Below, one piece after another: positions 1-6,940 of a stretch of 14,543 nucleotides of DNA (the first letter of the stretch is position 1; each line of letters starts with the position of its first letter). Source of the stretch: Actinomycetota bacterium (GTDB lineage: Bacteria > Actinomycetota > Actinomycetes > Actinomycetales > Cellulomonadaceae); contig JAHIJU010000298.1 of the NCBI GenBank assembly GCA_018898235.1, positions 1 to 14,543 of the forward strand, written 5' to 3'. A model generated the notes under the pieces. The model was not told where the DNA came from, did not search any database, and worked only from the letters and a program-made list of their open reading frames with translations. The translations under genes and the position numbers were made by a program.

Positions 1-93
1 GGCGTCCAGGTGCAGGCCGTCGGGGACTGCAACGAGCCCGGCCGGATCGCGGATGCGACCAAGACCGGCTACCGGGCGGCGGTGGCGCTGTGA
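1..93 (+). CDS. NADH:flavin oxidoreductase (old yellow enzyme / 2,4-dienoyl-CoA reductase type), C-terminal end only
   Basis: Only the last 30 codons lie in the window, in frame 1, ending in TGA at 91-93. They contain VGDCNEPGRIADATKTGYRA, the typical C-terminal FAD/NAD(P)-domain signature of multi-domain FMN/FAD/4Fe-4S enzymes of the FadH, BaiCD/BaiH and trimethylamine dehydrogenase group: the G-D-C/A segment that closes over FAD, followed by the helix that ends such proteins. Members of this family reduce double bonds of enoyl- or dienoyl-CoA substrates or demethylate amines. The stop codon overlaps the GTG start of the crotonase gene (GTGA at 90-93), which places it in the same operon as the acyl-CoA genes that follow. 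Its N-terminal domains, and so its exact subfamily, lie outside the window. Confidence 0.75.
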   Translation, partial: GVQVQAVGDCNEPGRIADATKTGYRAAVAL

Positions 94-863
94 ATGAGGT
101 CCCGGGGGAGGACAAGGTCCTCGTCGAGCAGCTCGACGGCGGCGTGCTCGTGCTCTCGCTGCACCAGCCCGCCAAGAAGAACGCCATCGACGCAGCGATG
201 GCCGGCCGGCTCGCCGACCTGCTGCGGGCCGCGGACCTCGACCCGCAGGTCAAGGTTGTCGTGCTGCGCGGGGCGGGGGACACCTTCTCGTCTGGCGGCG
301 ACTTGTCGCAGTCCGGTCCCGGGGAGGCGACGGTCGAGACGGCACGCGACCAGCTGCGCCGCTACCTGGAGCTGGTACGGGTGGTGCGGCAGGTCGCCGT
401 GCCCGTGATCGCGATGGTCGACGGGGTCGCGGTCGGCGGCGCCTTCAGCCTCATGCTCGCGTGCGACCTGGTGACCGTGAGCGATCGGGTGCGGGTGATC
501 CCGGCCTTCTGCGCGATCGGCATCGTGCCGGAGATGGGCATGATGAAGCTGCTCCCACAGCTGGTCGGCGACAAGGTCGCCAAGGAGATCCTGTTCACCA
601 ACAAGGTGCTGGGCGCCGCCGACCTCGTGGGCTGGCACCTGGTGAACCGGGTCCTGGCCCCCGCCGACCTGCTGGACGGCACGCTGGAGCTGGCGGGAAC
701 GGTCGCCGCCATGCCGGCGGCGTCGATCGCGGTGACCAAGGGCATCCTCAACGGTGCCTACGACGTCGGCCTGGAGCAGGTCATGCAGGCCGAGTCGACC
801 GCCTCGCCGTTCTGCACCCAGACCGCGGGGTTCCGAGAAGCCACCGCGAGGTTCCGGAGGTGA
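90..863 (+). CDS. Crotonase-fold enoyl-CoA hydratase/isomerase family protein
   Basis: This 257-residue protein has the usual single-domain crotonase length. The oxyanion-hole segments are clear: FSSGGDL at 66-72 and VAVGGAFSLMLACDL at 113-127. Family members act on acyl-CoA thioesters by stabilising an enolate. By eye alignment the two hydratase glutamates (Glu144 and Glu164 of rat crotonase) are replaced by Ser120 and Phe140, while Glu148 in IVPEMG falls where yeast Eci1-type delta3,delta2-enoyl-CoA isomerases carry their base. An isomerase or another crotonase reaction is therefore more likely than hydration. The start is GTG 90, sharing GTGA with the upstream stop; no strong Shine-Dalgarno is visible, so translation probably depends on coupling. 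The ATG at 94 is in another frame. The position between a flavin reductase and a CoA ligase recalls CaiD, but the active site differs from CaiD. Confidence 0.9.
   Translation: MNEVPGEDKVLVEQLDGGVLVLSLHQPAKKNAIDAAMAGRLADLLRAADLDPQVKVVVLRGAGDTFSSGGDLSQSGPGEATVETARDQLRRYLELVRVVRQVAVPVIAMVDGVAVGGAFSLMLACDLVTVSDRVRVIPAFCAIGIVPEMGMMKLLPQLVGDKVAKEILFTNKVLGAADLVGWHLVNRVLAPADLLDGTLELAGTVAAMPAASIAVTKGILNGAYDVGLEQVMQAESTASPFCTQTAGFREATARFRR
856..860 (+). promoter_or_regulatory. Ribosome binding site deciding the ligase start
   Basis: GGAGG lies inside the last codons of the crotonase gene, 8 bases before GTG 869. The earlier in-frame GTG at 860 would overlap this motif directly, so GTG 869 is the better start for the ligase-hydrolase fusion, despite the GTGA overlap at 860-863. 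Confidence 0.7.
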
Positions 864-868
864 TCGCC

Positions 869-3550
869 GTGCCGGACACCCGTGCCCAGCTGAGCGCCCG
901 AGATGTGGATCGGGAACCGGCGCTGGCGGGTCGGTACTCGTCGATGGTGGAGCCGCTCCTGGCCGCCGTCGCCGCCGATCCGCAGCGGGTGGCCATGGTG
1001 TACGGCGACCGCGAGGTGACGTACGCACAGGCCGGCGCGGCGGTGAACCGGCTCGCTCAGGTACTCCTCGACCAGGGAGTGCGGTCGGGCGACCCGGTCG
1101 CCTACCTGTTGAGCAACGGGCCGGAGATCGTCGAGCTCTTCTACGCGATCCAGCGGATCGGCGCCGTCGCGGTCCCCCTCAACGTGCGGAGCGCGCCCCG
1201 CGAGGTGGCGTACCTGGTGCGTGCGAGCGACGCGACCTGCCTGGTGCTCGCGGCGGCGCTGGCCGACCGCGTCCAGCCCGTGGTCGGCGAGCTCGGCGGC
1301 TGCTGCCTGCTGTGCGTGGACGGTCCGTTCACACCCGAGGCGGTCGGCAGCGGATCGCCGTCGTGGGCACGTTCGCTCACCGACATGCAGGCGCCGGCGC
1401 CGGAGTGCGAGCTGCCCCTGGTGCGCAACGCCGAGGCCGTCTCCCGCATCCAGTTCACCGGCGGCAGCACCGGGACCCCCAAGGGAGTCGCCCGTACGAA
1501 CCGGGCGGACCTCGTGAACGCCGAGGGCACCTACCTGTCGAACGGGCTGTGGGCCGATGAGCGCAAGGTGGTGCTCATCCAGTGCCCGCTCGAGCACCAC
1601 GGCGGGCACGCCTGGTTCACGATGGCGATCGCCCTGGGTGCCACCCTGGTGCTCTGCGAGTCGTTCGACCCGGTCGCGATCCTGCAGCAGATCCAGCGGT
1701 ACCAGGTGAGCTACCTGATCCTGCTGCCGCCCACCACGTGCGCGCGGCTGCTGCGCGAGCCGACCATCGCCGCCTACGACCTGTCCTGCGTGCGCCTCGT
1801 GCAGAGCTCCGCGGGAGGCACCTGCGCCGACCTGGTGCCGGAGGTGTCGCGCTGGTTCCCGCGCGCCGTCTTCAACTACGGCTGGGGCCAGACCGAGTCC
1901 GGGCTGGGCACCTCGCTGGTGATCACGCCGCAGATGGTCGCGGCGGGGGACCCGCGCGCCACCAGCGTGGGGCGGCCGATGCCGTTCACCGAGGTGCGCG
2001 TCGTCGACGACGAGGGGCACGAGGTCCCCGACGGCATCGTGGGTGAGGCCCAGATCCGGTCGGAGGCGGTCATGGTCGGCTACCACCGCCAGGAGGGTGC
2101 CACCGCCCGGGTGCTCGGTCCCGACGGCTGGTTGCGCACCGGCGACATGATGGTGCGGGACGCCGACGGCTACTTCTGGCTGAAGTCGCGGCGGCGCGAG
2201 CTCATCAAGTCCGGTGGCGAGAACGTCTTCGTCGGCGAGGTCGAGCTCGCGGTGCGGGCCCACCCGTCGGTCGCCGACGCCATGGTCTACCCGGTCCCCG
2301 ACGACCGGCTGGGCGAGGCCGTGGCCGTCGCCGTCGAGCTGGTGCCCGGCGCCTCGCTGACCCTGCCCGAGCTGCAGGAGTCCTTCCGCAGCTCCTTGGC
2401 CAGCTACAAGAAGCCGCGCGAGCTGGTGGTGCTGCCCAGTCTCGACCGGGACTACTCCGGCAAGCTCGACCGCCGTCACGTGCTGCGCTCATGTGCGGTG
2501 CAGCGCGCGGTCGCCGCGTCGGTCGCGGTGCGTGCGAGCGTCGACGACCTGATCACGCAGGTGTGCCAGGACCCGCCGATGTACCGCATCGACGTGCCCA
2601 CCGGGGGCGGTCTGGAGCCGTCGACCGGGTGCTACCTGATCCGCGGCGACGACCGTCATCTGCTCGTCGACGTCGGTGCGGACACCGACGCCGGGCTGGG
2701 CGTGCTGGCGCGCGCGCTCGAACGGCTGGGCGCCGACCGGGCGTGCACCGATGTGCTGCTCACGCACGAACACCCCGACCACGTGGGCCTGGTGTGGCGG
2801 ATGCGGCACCGTGACGCCCGGGTGCACCTGTCGGCGGCCGGTCTGACGGTGCTGCGGGCCACCGACGAGGCGGAGACGCAGCGGCAGGCGGTCGAGCGCT
2901 GGCGCGCCGAGGGGTTCGACGAGGCCGCCGTGCGTGAGCTGGACGACGCGCGCCGGCGGGCGCTGCCGGCCGACCTGCTCGCCGAGGACGTCGTACCGGT
3001 GCGCGACGGCACCGTGCTGCGGGTCGGCGGCCACGACCTCACGGTGCTGGCGACCCCGGGGCACACCCCGGGCAGCCTGTGCCTGCTGGTGCCCGGTGCG
3101 CATCTGCTGCTCACGGGTGACCACCTGCTGTGGCACACGGTGCCACCGGTGATGTGGCTGCCCGGGTCGGCCGACCCGGTGGGCGACCACCTGCGTTCGT
3201 TGGCGCGCGTCGCCGCACTGGGCCCGCTGAGCGGACTACCCGGTCACGGCCCCGGCGGTGACGTGGCGGTGCGCGCCGCCCAGATCGCGTCCGAGCACGA
3301 GCATCGGGCCGGCGTGCTGCTGGCGCTGGTGGCCGAGCTGGGCGATCCGACCGGGGCGCAGGTCGCGGCGGTGTCCGCGGCCCGCACGGTGCCCCGTCCG
3401 GCGCACCCCGACCGACCTGCGGCCCCTGGGCTGCGCTGGCTGCGGGCGAGTCGCACCGTCGCCTTCCTCGATCTGCTCGTCGTGCGTGGGGCGCTCGCGC
3501 GCACCTGCGACCGCGACGGGCTGACCCGATACCACCTGGTGAAAGGCTGA
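869..3550 (+). CDS. Fusion protein: acyl-CoA synthetase (AMP-forming) + metallo-beta-lactamase-fold hydrolase
   Basis: One unbroken frame encodes 893 residues. Residues 1 to about 540 are a full adenylate-forming ligase of the CaiC/FadD type: P-loop FTGGSTGTPKG at 196-206, GWGQTES at 338-344, WLRTGD at 421-426, the hinge region around LKSRRRELIKSGGEN at 438-452, and the C-terminal catalytic lysine Lys532 in YSGKLDRR. After a linker of about 30 residues, 571-893 form an MBL-fold hydrolase like LACTB2: HEHPDH at 633-638, His732 in TPGHTPGS, Asp751 and His793 supply all expected metal ligands, and about 802-893 resemble the winged-helix tail of that family. The ligase would activate a carboxylic acid to its CoA ester in the cytoplasm. 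The MBL part may be a thioesterase-like hydrolase (inference). An in-frame ATG at 2579 could also give the MBL part alone. Ligases usually end near residue 540, so the fusion is unusual. A frameshift joining two genes cannot be excluded from one sequence. Confidence 0.9.
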   Translation: MPDTRAQLSARDVDREPALAGRYSSMVEPLLAAVAADPQRVAMVYGDREVTYAQAGAAVNRLAQVLLDQGVRSGDPVAYLLSNGPEIVELFYAIQRIGAVAVPLNVRSAPREVAYLVRASDATCLVLAAALADRVQPVVGELGGCCLLCVDGPFTPEAVGSGSPSWARSLTDMQAPAPECELPLVRNAEAVSRIQFTGGSTGTPKGVARTNRADLVNAEGTYLSNGLWADERKVVLIQCPLEHHGGHAWFTMAIALGATLVLCESFDPVAILQQIQRYQVSYLILLPPTTCARLLREPTIAAYDLSCVRLVQSSAGGTCADLVPEVSRWFPRAVFNYGWGQTESGLGTSLVITPQMVAAGDPRATSVGRPMPFTEVRVVDDEGHEVPDGIVGEAQIRSEAVMVGYHRQEGATARVLGPDGWLRTGDMMVRDADGYFWLKSRRRELIKSGGENVFVGEVELAVRAHPSVADAMVYPVPDDRLGEAVAVAVELVPGASLTLPELQESFRSSLASYKKPRELVVLPSLDRDYSGKLDRRHVLRSCAVQRAVAASVAVRASVDDLITQVCQDPPMYRIDVPTGGGLEPSTGCYLIRGDDRHLLVDVGADTDAGLGVLARALERLGADRACTDVLLTHEHPDHVGLVWRMRHRDARVHLSAAGLTVLRATDEAETQRQAVERWRAEGFDEAAVRELDDARRRALPADLLAEDVVPVRDGTVLRVGGHDLTVLATPGHTPGSLCLLVPGAHLLLTGDHLLWHTVPPVMWLPGSADPVGDHLRSLARVAALGPLSGLPGHGPGGDVAVRAAQIASEHEHRAGVLLALVAELGDPTGAQVAAVSAARTVPRPAHPDRPAAPGLRWLRASRTVAFLDLLVVRGALARTCDRDGLTRYHLVKG

Positions 3551-3556
3551 GCTGAG

Positions 3557-4711
3557 ATGGACTTTTCGATCACCGAGGAGCAGGAGCTGCTGCTCGCGAG
3601 CGTGCGCGATGTGATGGAGCGGGCGTGCCCGGAGTCGTACATGAAGGAGTGCAACGAGAAGGGCGAGTACCCGCAGGCGCTCGTCGACGCGCTCACCGAG
3701 GCCGGGTTGACGACGCTGGGCGTGCCCGAGGAGTTCGGCGGCACGCCCGTCGACACCCAGACGCTCATGCTCGTGGCCGAGGAGATCACCAAGCTCGGCG
3801 GTCCGCACTTCGTGTTCGGCCAGGCGCTGTCGATCGCGGACATGCTGGAGTTCGGCAACGACGTCCAGCGTCGGCAGTGCATGGACGAGGTGCTGGCCGG
3901 CCGGGTCGGCTTCGTGCTGGGCTTCACCGAGCCGCAGGCCGGGTCGGACTCCTCGGCCATCGCCACCACGTTCACCCGTCGCGACGGCAAGGTGTACCTG
4001 TCGGGGCACAAGACGTTCATGTCGAACGCGCTGCGGGCCCGCTACATGCTGTGCCTGGCCCGCAACGCCGACGGTGCGTCGGACGAGAAGAAGACGAACG
4101 CCTTCTCGATGTGGTGGATGCCGATGGACGCCACGGGCGTGACCATCGAGCCGCTGAAGAAGATCGGCTGGCACATGATGGACACCTGCGAGGTGTACCT
4201 GGACGAGGTCGAGGTCGACGAGGCCGACCTGGTGGGGGTCGAGGGCAACGGCTTCATGCAGGCGATGATCAACTTCGAGGTGGAGCGTCTGCTCATGGCC
4301 TCGAGCCTGCTGGGGATGGCCGAGTGCGCCTTTGGCGATGCGCTCGACCACGCTGCCACGAGAAAGCAGTTCGGAAAGCCGATCGGCTCTTTCCAGCTCA
4401 TTCAGCAGAAGATCACCTCGATGGCCATCAAGATCGAGAACATGCGCAACCTGGTGGCCCGCACGGCTTGGAAGATCGACAACGGGATGCCGGTCCAGAC
4501 CGACTCGGCGCTGGCCAAGCTGTACTGCGCCCAGTCGGCGAACGAGGTCATCGACGACGCGCTGCAGATCTTCGGCGGCATCGGCTACACCACCGACTGC
4601 CGGGTCTCGCGGCTGTGGGTGGACGCCCGCGTGCAGCGGATCGGCGGTGGCACCGACGAGGTGATGATCCACATCGCCGGCCGGCAGATCCTCAAGGAGC
4701 ACACCAAGTGA
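3557..4711 (+). CDS. Acyl-CoA dehydrogenase, CaiA-like (crotonobetainyl-CoA reductase type)
   Basis: At 384 residues this is a normal-length acyl-CoA dehydrogenase. It starts MDFSITEEQELL, has the FAD/substrate motif GFTEPQAGSDSS at 122-133, the RKQFGKPIGSFQLIQ helix at 269-283, and the C-terminal GGIGYTTDCRVSRLWVDARV segment at 340-359. Much of this resembles E. coli CaiA. The usual catalytic Glu before the GT of the JK loop is absent (RIGGGTDE at 361-368, Gly at the expected site), as in CaiA. Glu243 in VERLLMAS aligns with the helix-G glutamate used by isovaleryl- and long-chain acyl-CoA dehydrogenases and is the likely base. Electrons would pass to or from FixAB, encoded further along the same strand. 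The gene follows the fusion gene by 6 bases; AAAGG at 3542-3546 is a plausible ribosome site. The substrate is not determined. Confidence 0.92.
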   Translation: MDFSITEEQELLLASVRDVMERACPESYMKECNEKGEYPQALVDALTEAGLTTLGVPEEFGGTPVDTQTLMLVAEEITKLGGPHFVFGQALSIADMLEFGNDVQRRQCMDEVLAGRVGFVLGFTEPQAGSDSSAIATTFTRRDGKVYLSGHKTFMSNALRARYMLCLARNADGASDEKKTNAFSMWWMPMDATGVTIEPLKKIGWHMMDTCEVYLDEVEVDEADLVGVEGNGFMQAMINFEVERLLMASSLLGMAECAFGDALDHAATRKQFGKPIGSFQLIQQKITSMAIKIENMRNLVARTAWKIDNGMPVQTDSALAKLYCAQSANEVIDDALQIFGGIGYTTDCRVSRLWVDARVQRIGGGTDEVMIHIAGRQILKEHTK

Positions 4712-5544
4712 GCGCGGTGCTGGACCCGTCGGCCCCGATGGCCGATCTGCTGGGCGACCTGGCGGCCGAGCAGGCGCAGGTCGACGTGCTGCTCGACGGA
4801 CTGCCGCCCGAGCAGTGGGAGTCCCCGGCGGCGACCTGCGCCTGGACCTTCAAGGAGGAGCTGCTGCACCTGGCGGCGTTCGACTGGGCGGCCGTCGAGC
4901 TGCTGGCCGGGCGCGGCGCGAACGTGGTGGAGGTGGCCGACGCGAACTTCGGCCACGACGAGGTGCACCGCGTGACGGCGTACACGCACCTGACCGGGGC
5001 CCAGGTGCTCACCGCGTGGCGGACCGTGCGGGCGCGCCTGATCAGCGCCTTCGCCGATGCCGACCCCAAGCAGCGGGTGCCGTGGGCGCCCGGGCTGCCG
5101 ATGTCGGCCAAGTCGTTGGTCTCGGCGCGGCTGATGGAGCTGTGGGCGCACTCGGTCGACCTGTACGACGCGTTGGGGATCGAGCCGGTGGTCAAGGACC
5201 GGATCGCGAGCACCCTGTTCCTGTCCTGGCAGGCGCGGCCGAACGCCTACCGGATCAACGGGCTGGAGCTCGACGACACCCCGCTGTACCTGGACCTGGT
5301 GCTGCCCTCGGGCGCGTCGTGGTCCAAGGGGGACCCGGATGCGGCCGATCGGATCACCGGCACGGCTCGTGACTGGGCGCTGGTGGCGGTGCGTCGTCGG
5401 CGGTGGCAGGACACCGGGCTGGACGTCGTCGGTGCGCACGCGCGGCAGTACGCCGAGGTGGTGCAGACGTTCGCCGGCGGCGCCGCCACGGCGCCGTCGC
5501 CCGGCACATCGCTCGCGGGTACATCGGGACGGAAGTCTCACTAA
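4708..5544 (+). CDS. TIGR03084 / mycothiol maleylpyruvate isomerase-like DinB-fold protein
   Basis: This 278-residue protein begins at GTG 4708, overlapping the dehydrogenase stop as GTGA, with AAGGAG at 4694-4699 eight bases upstream. It has the N-terminal four-helix DinB/MDMPI domain: a first helix followed by the WTFKEELLHLAAFDW stretch (His54), then RLMELWAHSVDLYDAL, giving Glu144 and His148. From memory, the H-E-H zinc triad of Corynebacterium maleylpyruvate isomerase has nearly the same numbering. The C-terminal part resembles the SCP2-like domain of actinobacterial proteins that I recall as TIGR03084. DinB-fold enzymes in actinobacteria often use mycothiol as cofactor. The role in acyl-CoA pathways is not established; a thiol-dependent isomerisation or detoxification step is an inference. 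The last 25 or so residues are low in complexity and probably disordered. Confidence 0.8.
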   Translation: MSAVLDPSAPMADLLGDLAAEQAQVDVLLDGLPPEQWESPAATCAWTFKEELLHLAAFDWAAVELLAGRGANVVEVADANFGHDEVHRVTAYTHLTGAQVLTAWRTVRARLISAFADADPKQRVPWAPGLPMSAKSLVSARLMELWAHSVDLYDALGIEPVVKDRIASTLFLSWQARPNAYRINGLELDDTPLYLDLVLPSGASWSKGDPDAADRITGTARDWALVAVRRRRWQDTGLDVVGAHARQYAEVVQTFAGGAATAPSPGTSLAGTSGRKSH

Positions 5545-5555
5545 ACCGGTTTTGT
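5540..5555. promoter_or_regulatory. Putative LacI-family operator palindrome
   Basis: AAACCGGTTT at 5543-5552 is a perfect 10-base palindrome, and extending to 5540-5555 gives 7 of 8 matching pairs. The central CG flanked by A/T is the usual form of LacI-family operators. It overlaps the stop of the TIGR03084 gene and lies about 70 bases before the MFS start. A LacI-type gene lies at 10271-11290. Binding is an inference. Confidence 0.45.
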
Positions 5556-5576
5556 TCTCCGTTAGCGTCGTATTCA
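5548..5576 (+). promoter_or_regulatory. Possible weak promoter before the MFS-fix operon
   Basis: The stretch is distinctly AT-richer than its surroundings. TATTCA at 5571-5576 could be a -10 element with GGTTTT at 5548-5553 as a poor -35 at 17-base spacing; TAGCGT at 5563-5568 is an alternative -10. A repressor on the palindrome would cover the -35 region. The hexamers are weak, so the call rests mainly on position and composition. Confidence 0.25.
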
Positions 5577-5626
5577 CGAGGTGACGCCCAACGTCGCCGC
5601 ATCTCGTCCCCGAAAGGCAGGTCCCG

Positions 5627-6940
5627 ATGTCTTCGTCTGCCATTTCCGCTCCCGCCGCCAGGCCTCGGGTCCATCGGGCCTGGTGGGTGCTGGTGGCCTG
5701 CTGCCTCATGTACGGCGGAGCCGTCGGGGTGATCGGCAACTCCGCAGGCATCTATCTGCACCCGGTCAGCGAGGAGATGGGGTGGCCGCTGGCCTCGCTC
5801 AACGTCTACCTCACGATCGTGTCCCTCGTGATGACCGCGACCCTCCCCGTCGCGGGCTGGGTGCTGCCGCGGGTGAAGCTGCAGTGGGTGCTGGCCGCGG
5901 CGCTCACGGTCGCCTGCGCCACCTACGCAGGTAGCGCCCTGTTCACCACGCTGACCCACTGGTACATCGCGGGTGCGGTGCTCGGCGTCTGTTACGCCTT
6001 CCTGCTCTACATCCCGGTGCCGCTCGTGGTGAACAACTGGTTCCGCCGGCGCAACGGCCTGGCCATCGGGATCGCCGCGGCGTTCGCGAGCCTGGTCGCC
6101 GCCTTCGCCAACCCGATCGGCGGTGCCCTCATCGAGTCCGTGGGGTGGCGCCAGACCAGGGTCGTGATGGGGGTCGCCGCCTGGCTGTTGGCGGTCCCCA
6201 TCACGGTCGCGCTCATCCGGTTGCGGCCCGAGCAGCTGGGGCTGCGACCGTACGGGGCGCAGGGCGAGGCCCCGCCGGCGCCCAGCGCGGCCCAGGCGGC
6301 CAGCACGGCCGCCGAGAACCGCGCCGGGATCGCCCGGGCGGTGCGCAGCCTGCCGTTCTGGTGCACGGTCGTGCTCGCCGGGCTGTTCGCGTTCGCGGCC
6401 TCGATGCTGCAGCAGGCGCCGAGCCACGCCTCGGCCGTCGGGCTCGACGCCACCACCGGGGCCGCCGGGGTGTCGGCCGTCATGGTCGGCGGCATCCTGG
6501 CCAAGCTGGTGCTGGGACAGCTGCACGACAAGATCGGCATCCTCGGCGCCACCCTGGTGTCCACCGCGCTCGGCGCGCTGGGGCCCGTGGTCGTGATGGC
6601 GTCGGGCGCCAACGCGACCGGCTTCCTCATCGGCTGCTTCCTGTTCGGCGGGGGCTACGCGGGTCTGGTCGTCATCCCGCCGCTGACCGTGCGGCACTTC
6701 TTCGGGACCGCCAACTACTCGCGGCTGTACTCGTGGGTGACCGTTGCGCTCGGCCTGTTCTCGGCCGCCGCACCGATCGGGTACGCCCGCATCTACGACG
6801 TCACCGGGTCGTTCAACGGGGCCTGGACGGCTGCGCTGTCGGCCTACGTCCTCATCGCCGTGCTCATGGGGGTGGCGCTCGGCTACGAGCGCCGGCACGG
6901 CTCGTTCGCCACACTCTCGACACAAGGAGCACATCCGTGA
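5627..6940 (+). CDS. MFS transporter, monocarboxylate/OFA-like
   Basis: This is a 437-residue inner-membrane protein with about 12 hydrophobic segments in two halves, split by a hydrophilic loop at about 208-240 rich in Ala, Pro and Gln. The first helix runs from about 18 to 40. NNWFRRRNGLAIGIA at 136-150 is the cytoplasmic NWF-x-R-G-L-A signature common in oxalate/formate and monocarboxylate-type MFS carriers. A carrier of organic acids fits a gene set that activates acids to CoA esters; direction and substrate are inferred. The start ATG 5627 has AAAGG at 5613-5617. The stop overlaps the fixA start as GTGA (6937-6940), so transporter and electron-transfer genes form one transcription unit. 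E. coli carnitine clusters use the BCCT carrier CaiT instead, which argues against simple carnitine uptake here. Confidence 0.88.
   Translation: MSSSAISAPAARPRVHRAWWVLVACCLMYGGAVGVIGNSAGIYLHPVSEEMGWPLASLNVYLTIVSLVMTATLPVAGWVLPRVKLQWVLAAALTVACATYAGSALFTTLTHWYIAGAVLGVCYAFLLYIPVPLVVNNWFRRRNGLAIGIAAAFASLVAAFANPIGGALIESVGWRQTRVVMGVAAWLLAVPITVALIRLRPEQLGLRPYGAQGEAPPAPSAAQAASTAAENRAGIARAVRSLPFWCTVVLAGLFAFAASMLQQAPSHASAVGLDATTGAAGVSAVMVGGILAKLVLGQLHDKIGILGATLVSTALGALGPVVVMASGANATGFLIGCFLFGGGYAGLVVIPPLTVRHFFGTANYSRLYSWVTVALGLFSAAAPIGYARIYDVTGSFNGAWTAALSAYVLIAVLMGVALGYERRHGSFATLSTQGAHP

Noticed and set aside
461..868. Upstream extension of the ligase frame to an ATG at 461
   Set aside because: The extension runs through the crotonase gene in another frame, gives Arg/Gly-rich sequence with no ligase similarity, and GGAGG at 856-860 points to GTG 869.
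758..2479. A 573-codon minus-strand open frame opposite the ligase
   Set aside because: It mirrors the codon bias of the real gene, shows no motif, and is rich in His, Arg and Gly as expected of a reverse-strand shadow.
3236..4702. A 488-codon minus-strand open frame opposite the MBL tail and dehydrogenase
   Set aside because: The dehydrogenase is convincingly coding on the plus strand; the antisense product has no recognisable feature.
5354..6934. A 526-codon minus-strand open frame opposite the MFS gene
   Set aside because: Composition is Arg/Gly/His-rich with no hydrophobic or domain pattern, while the plus strand encodes a clear 12-helix transporter.
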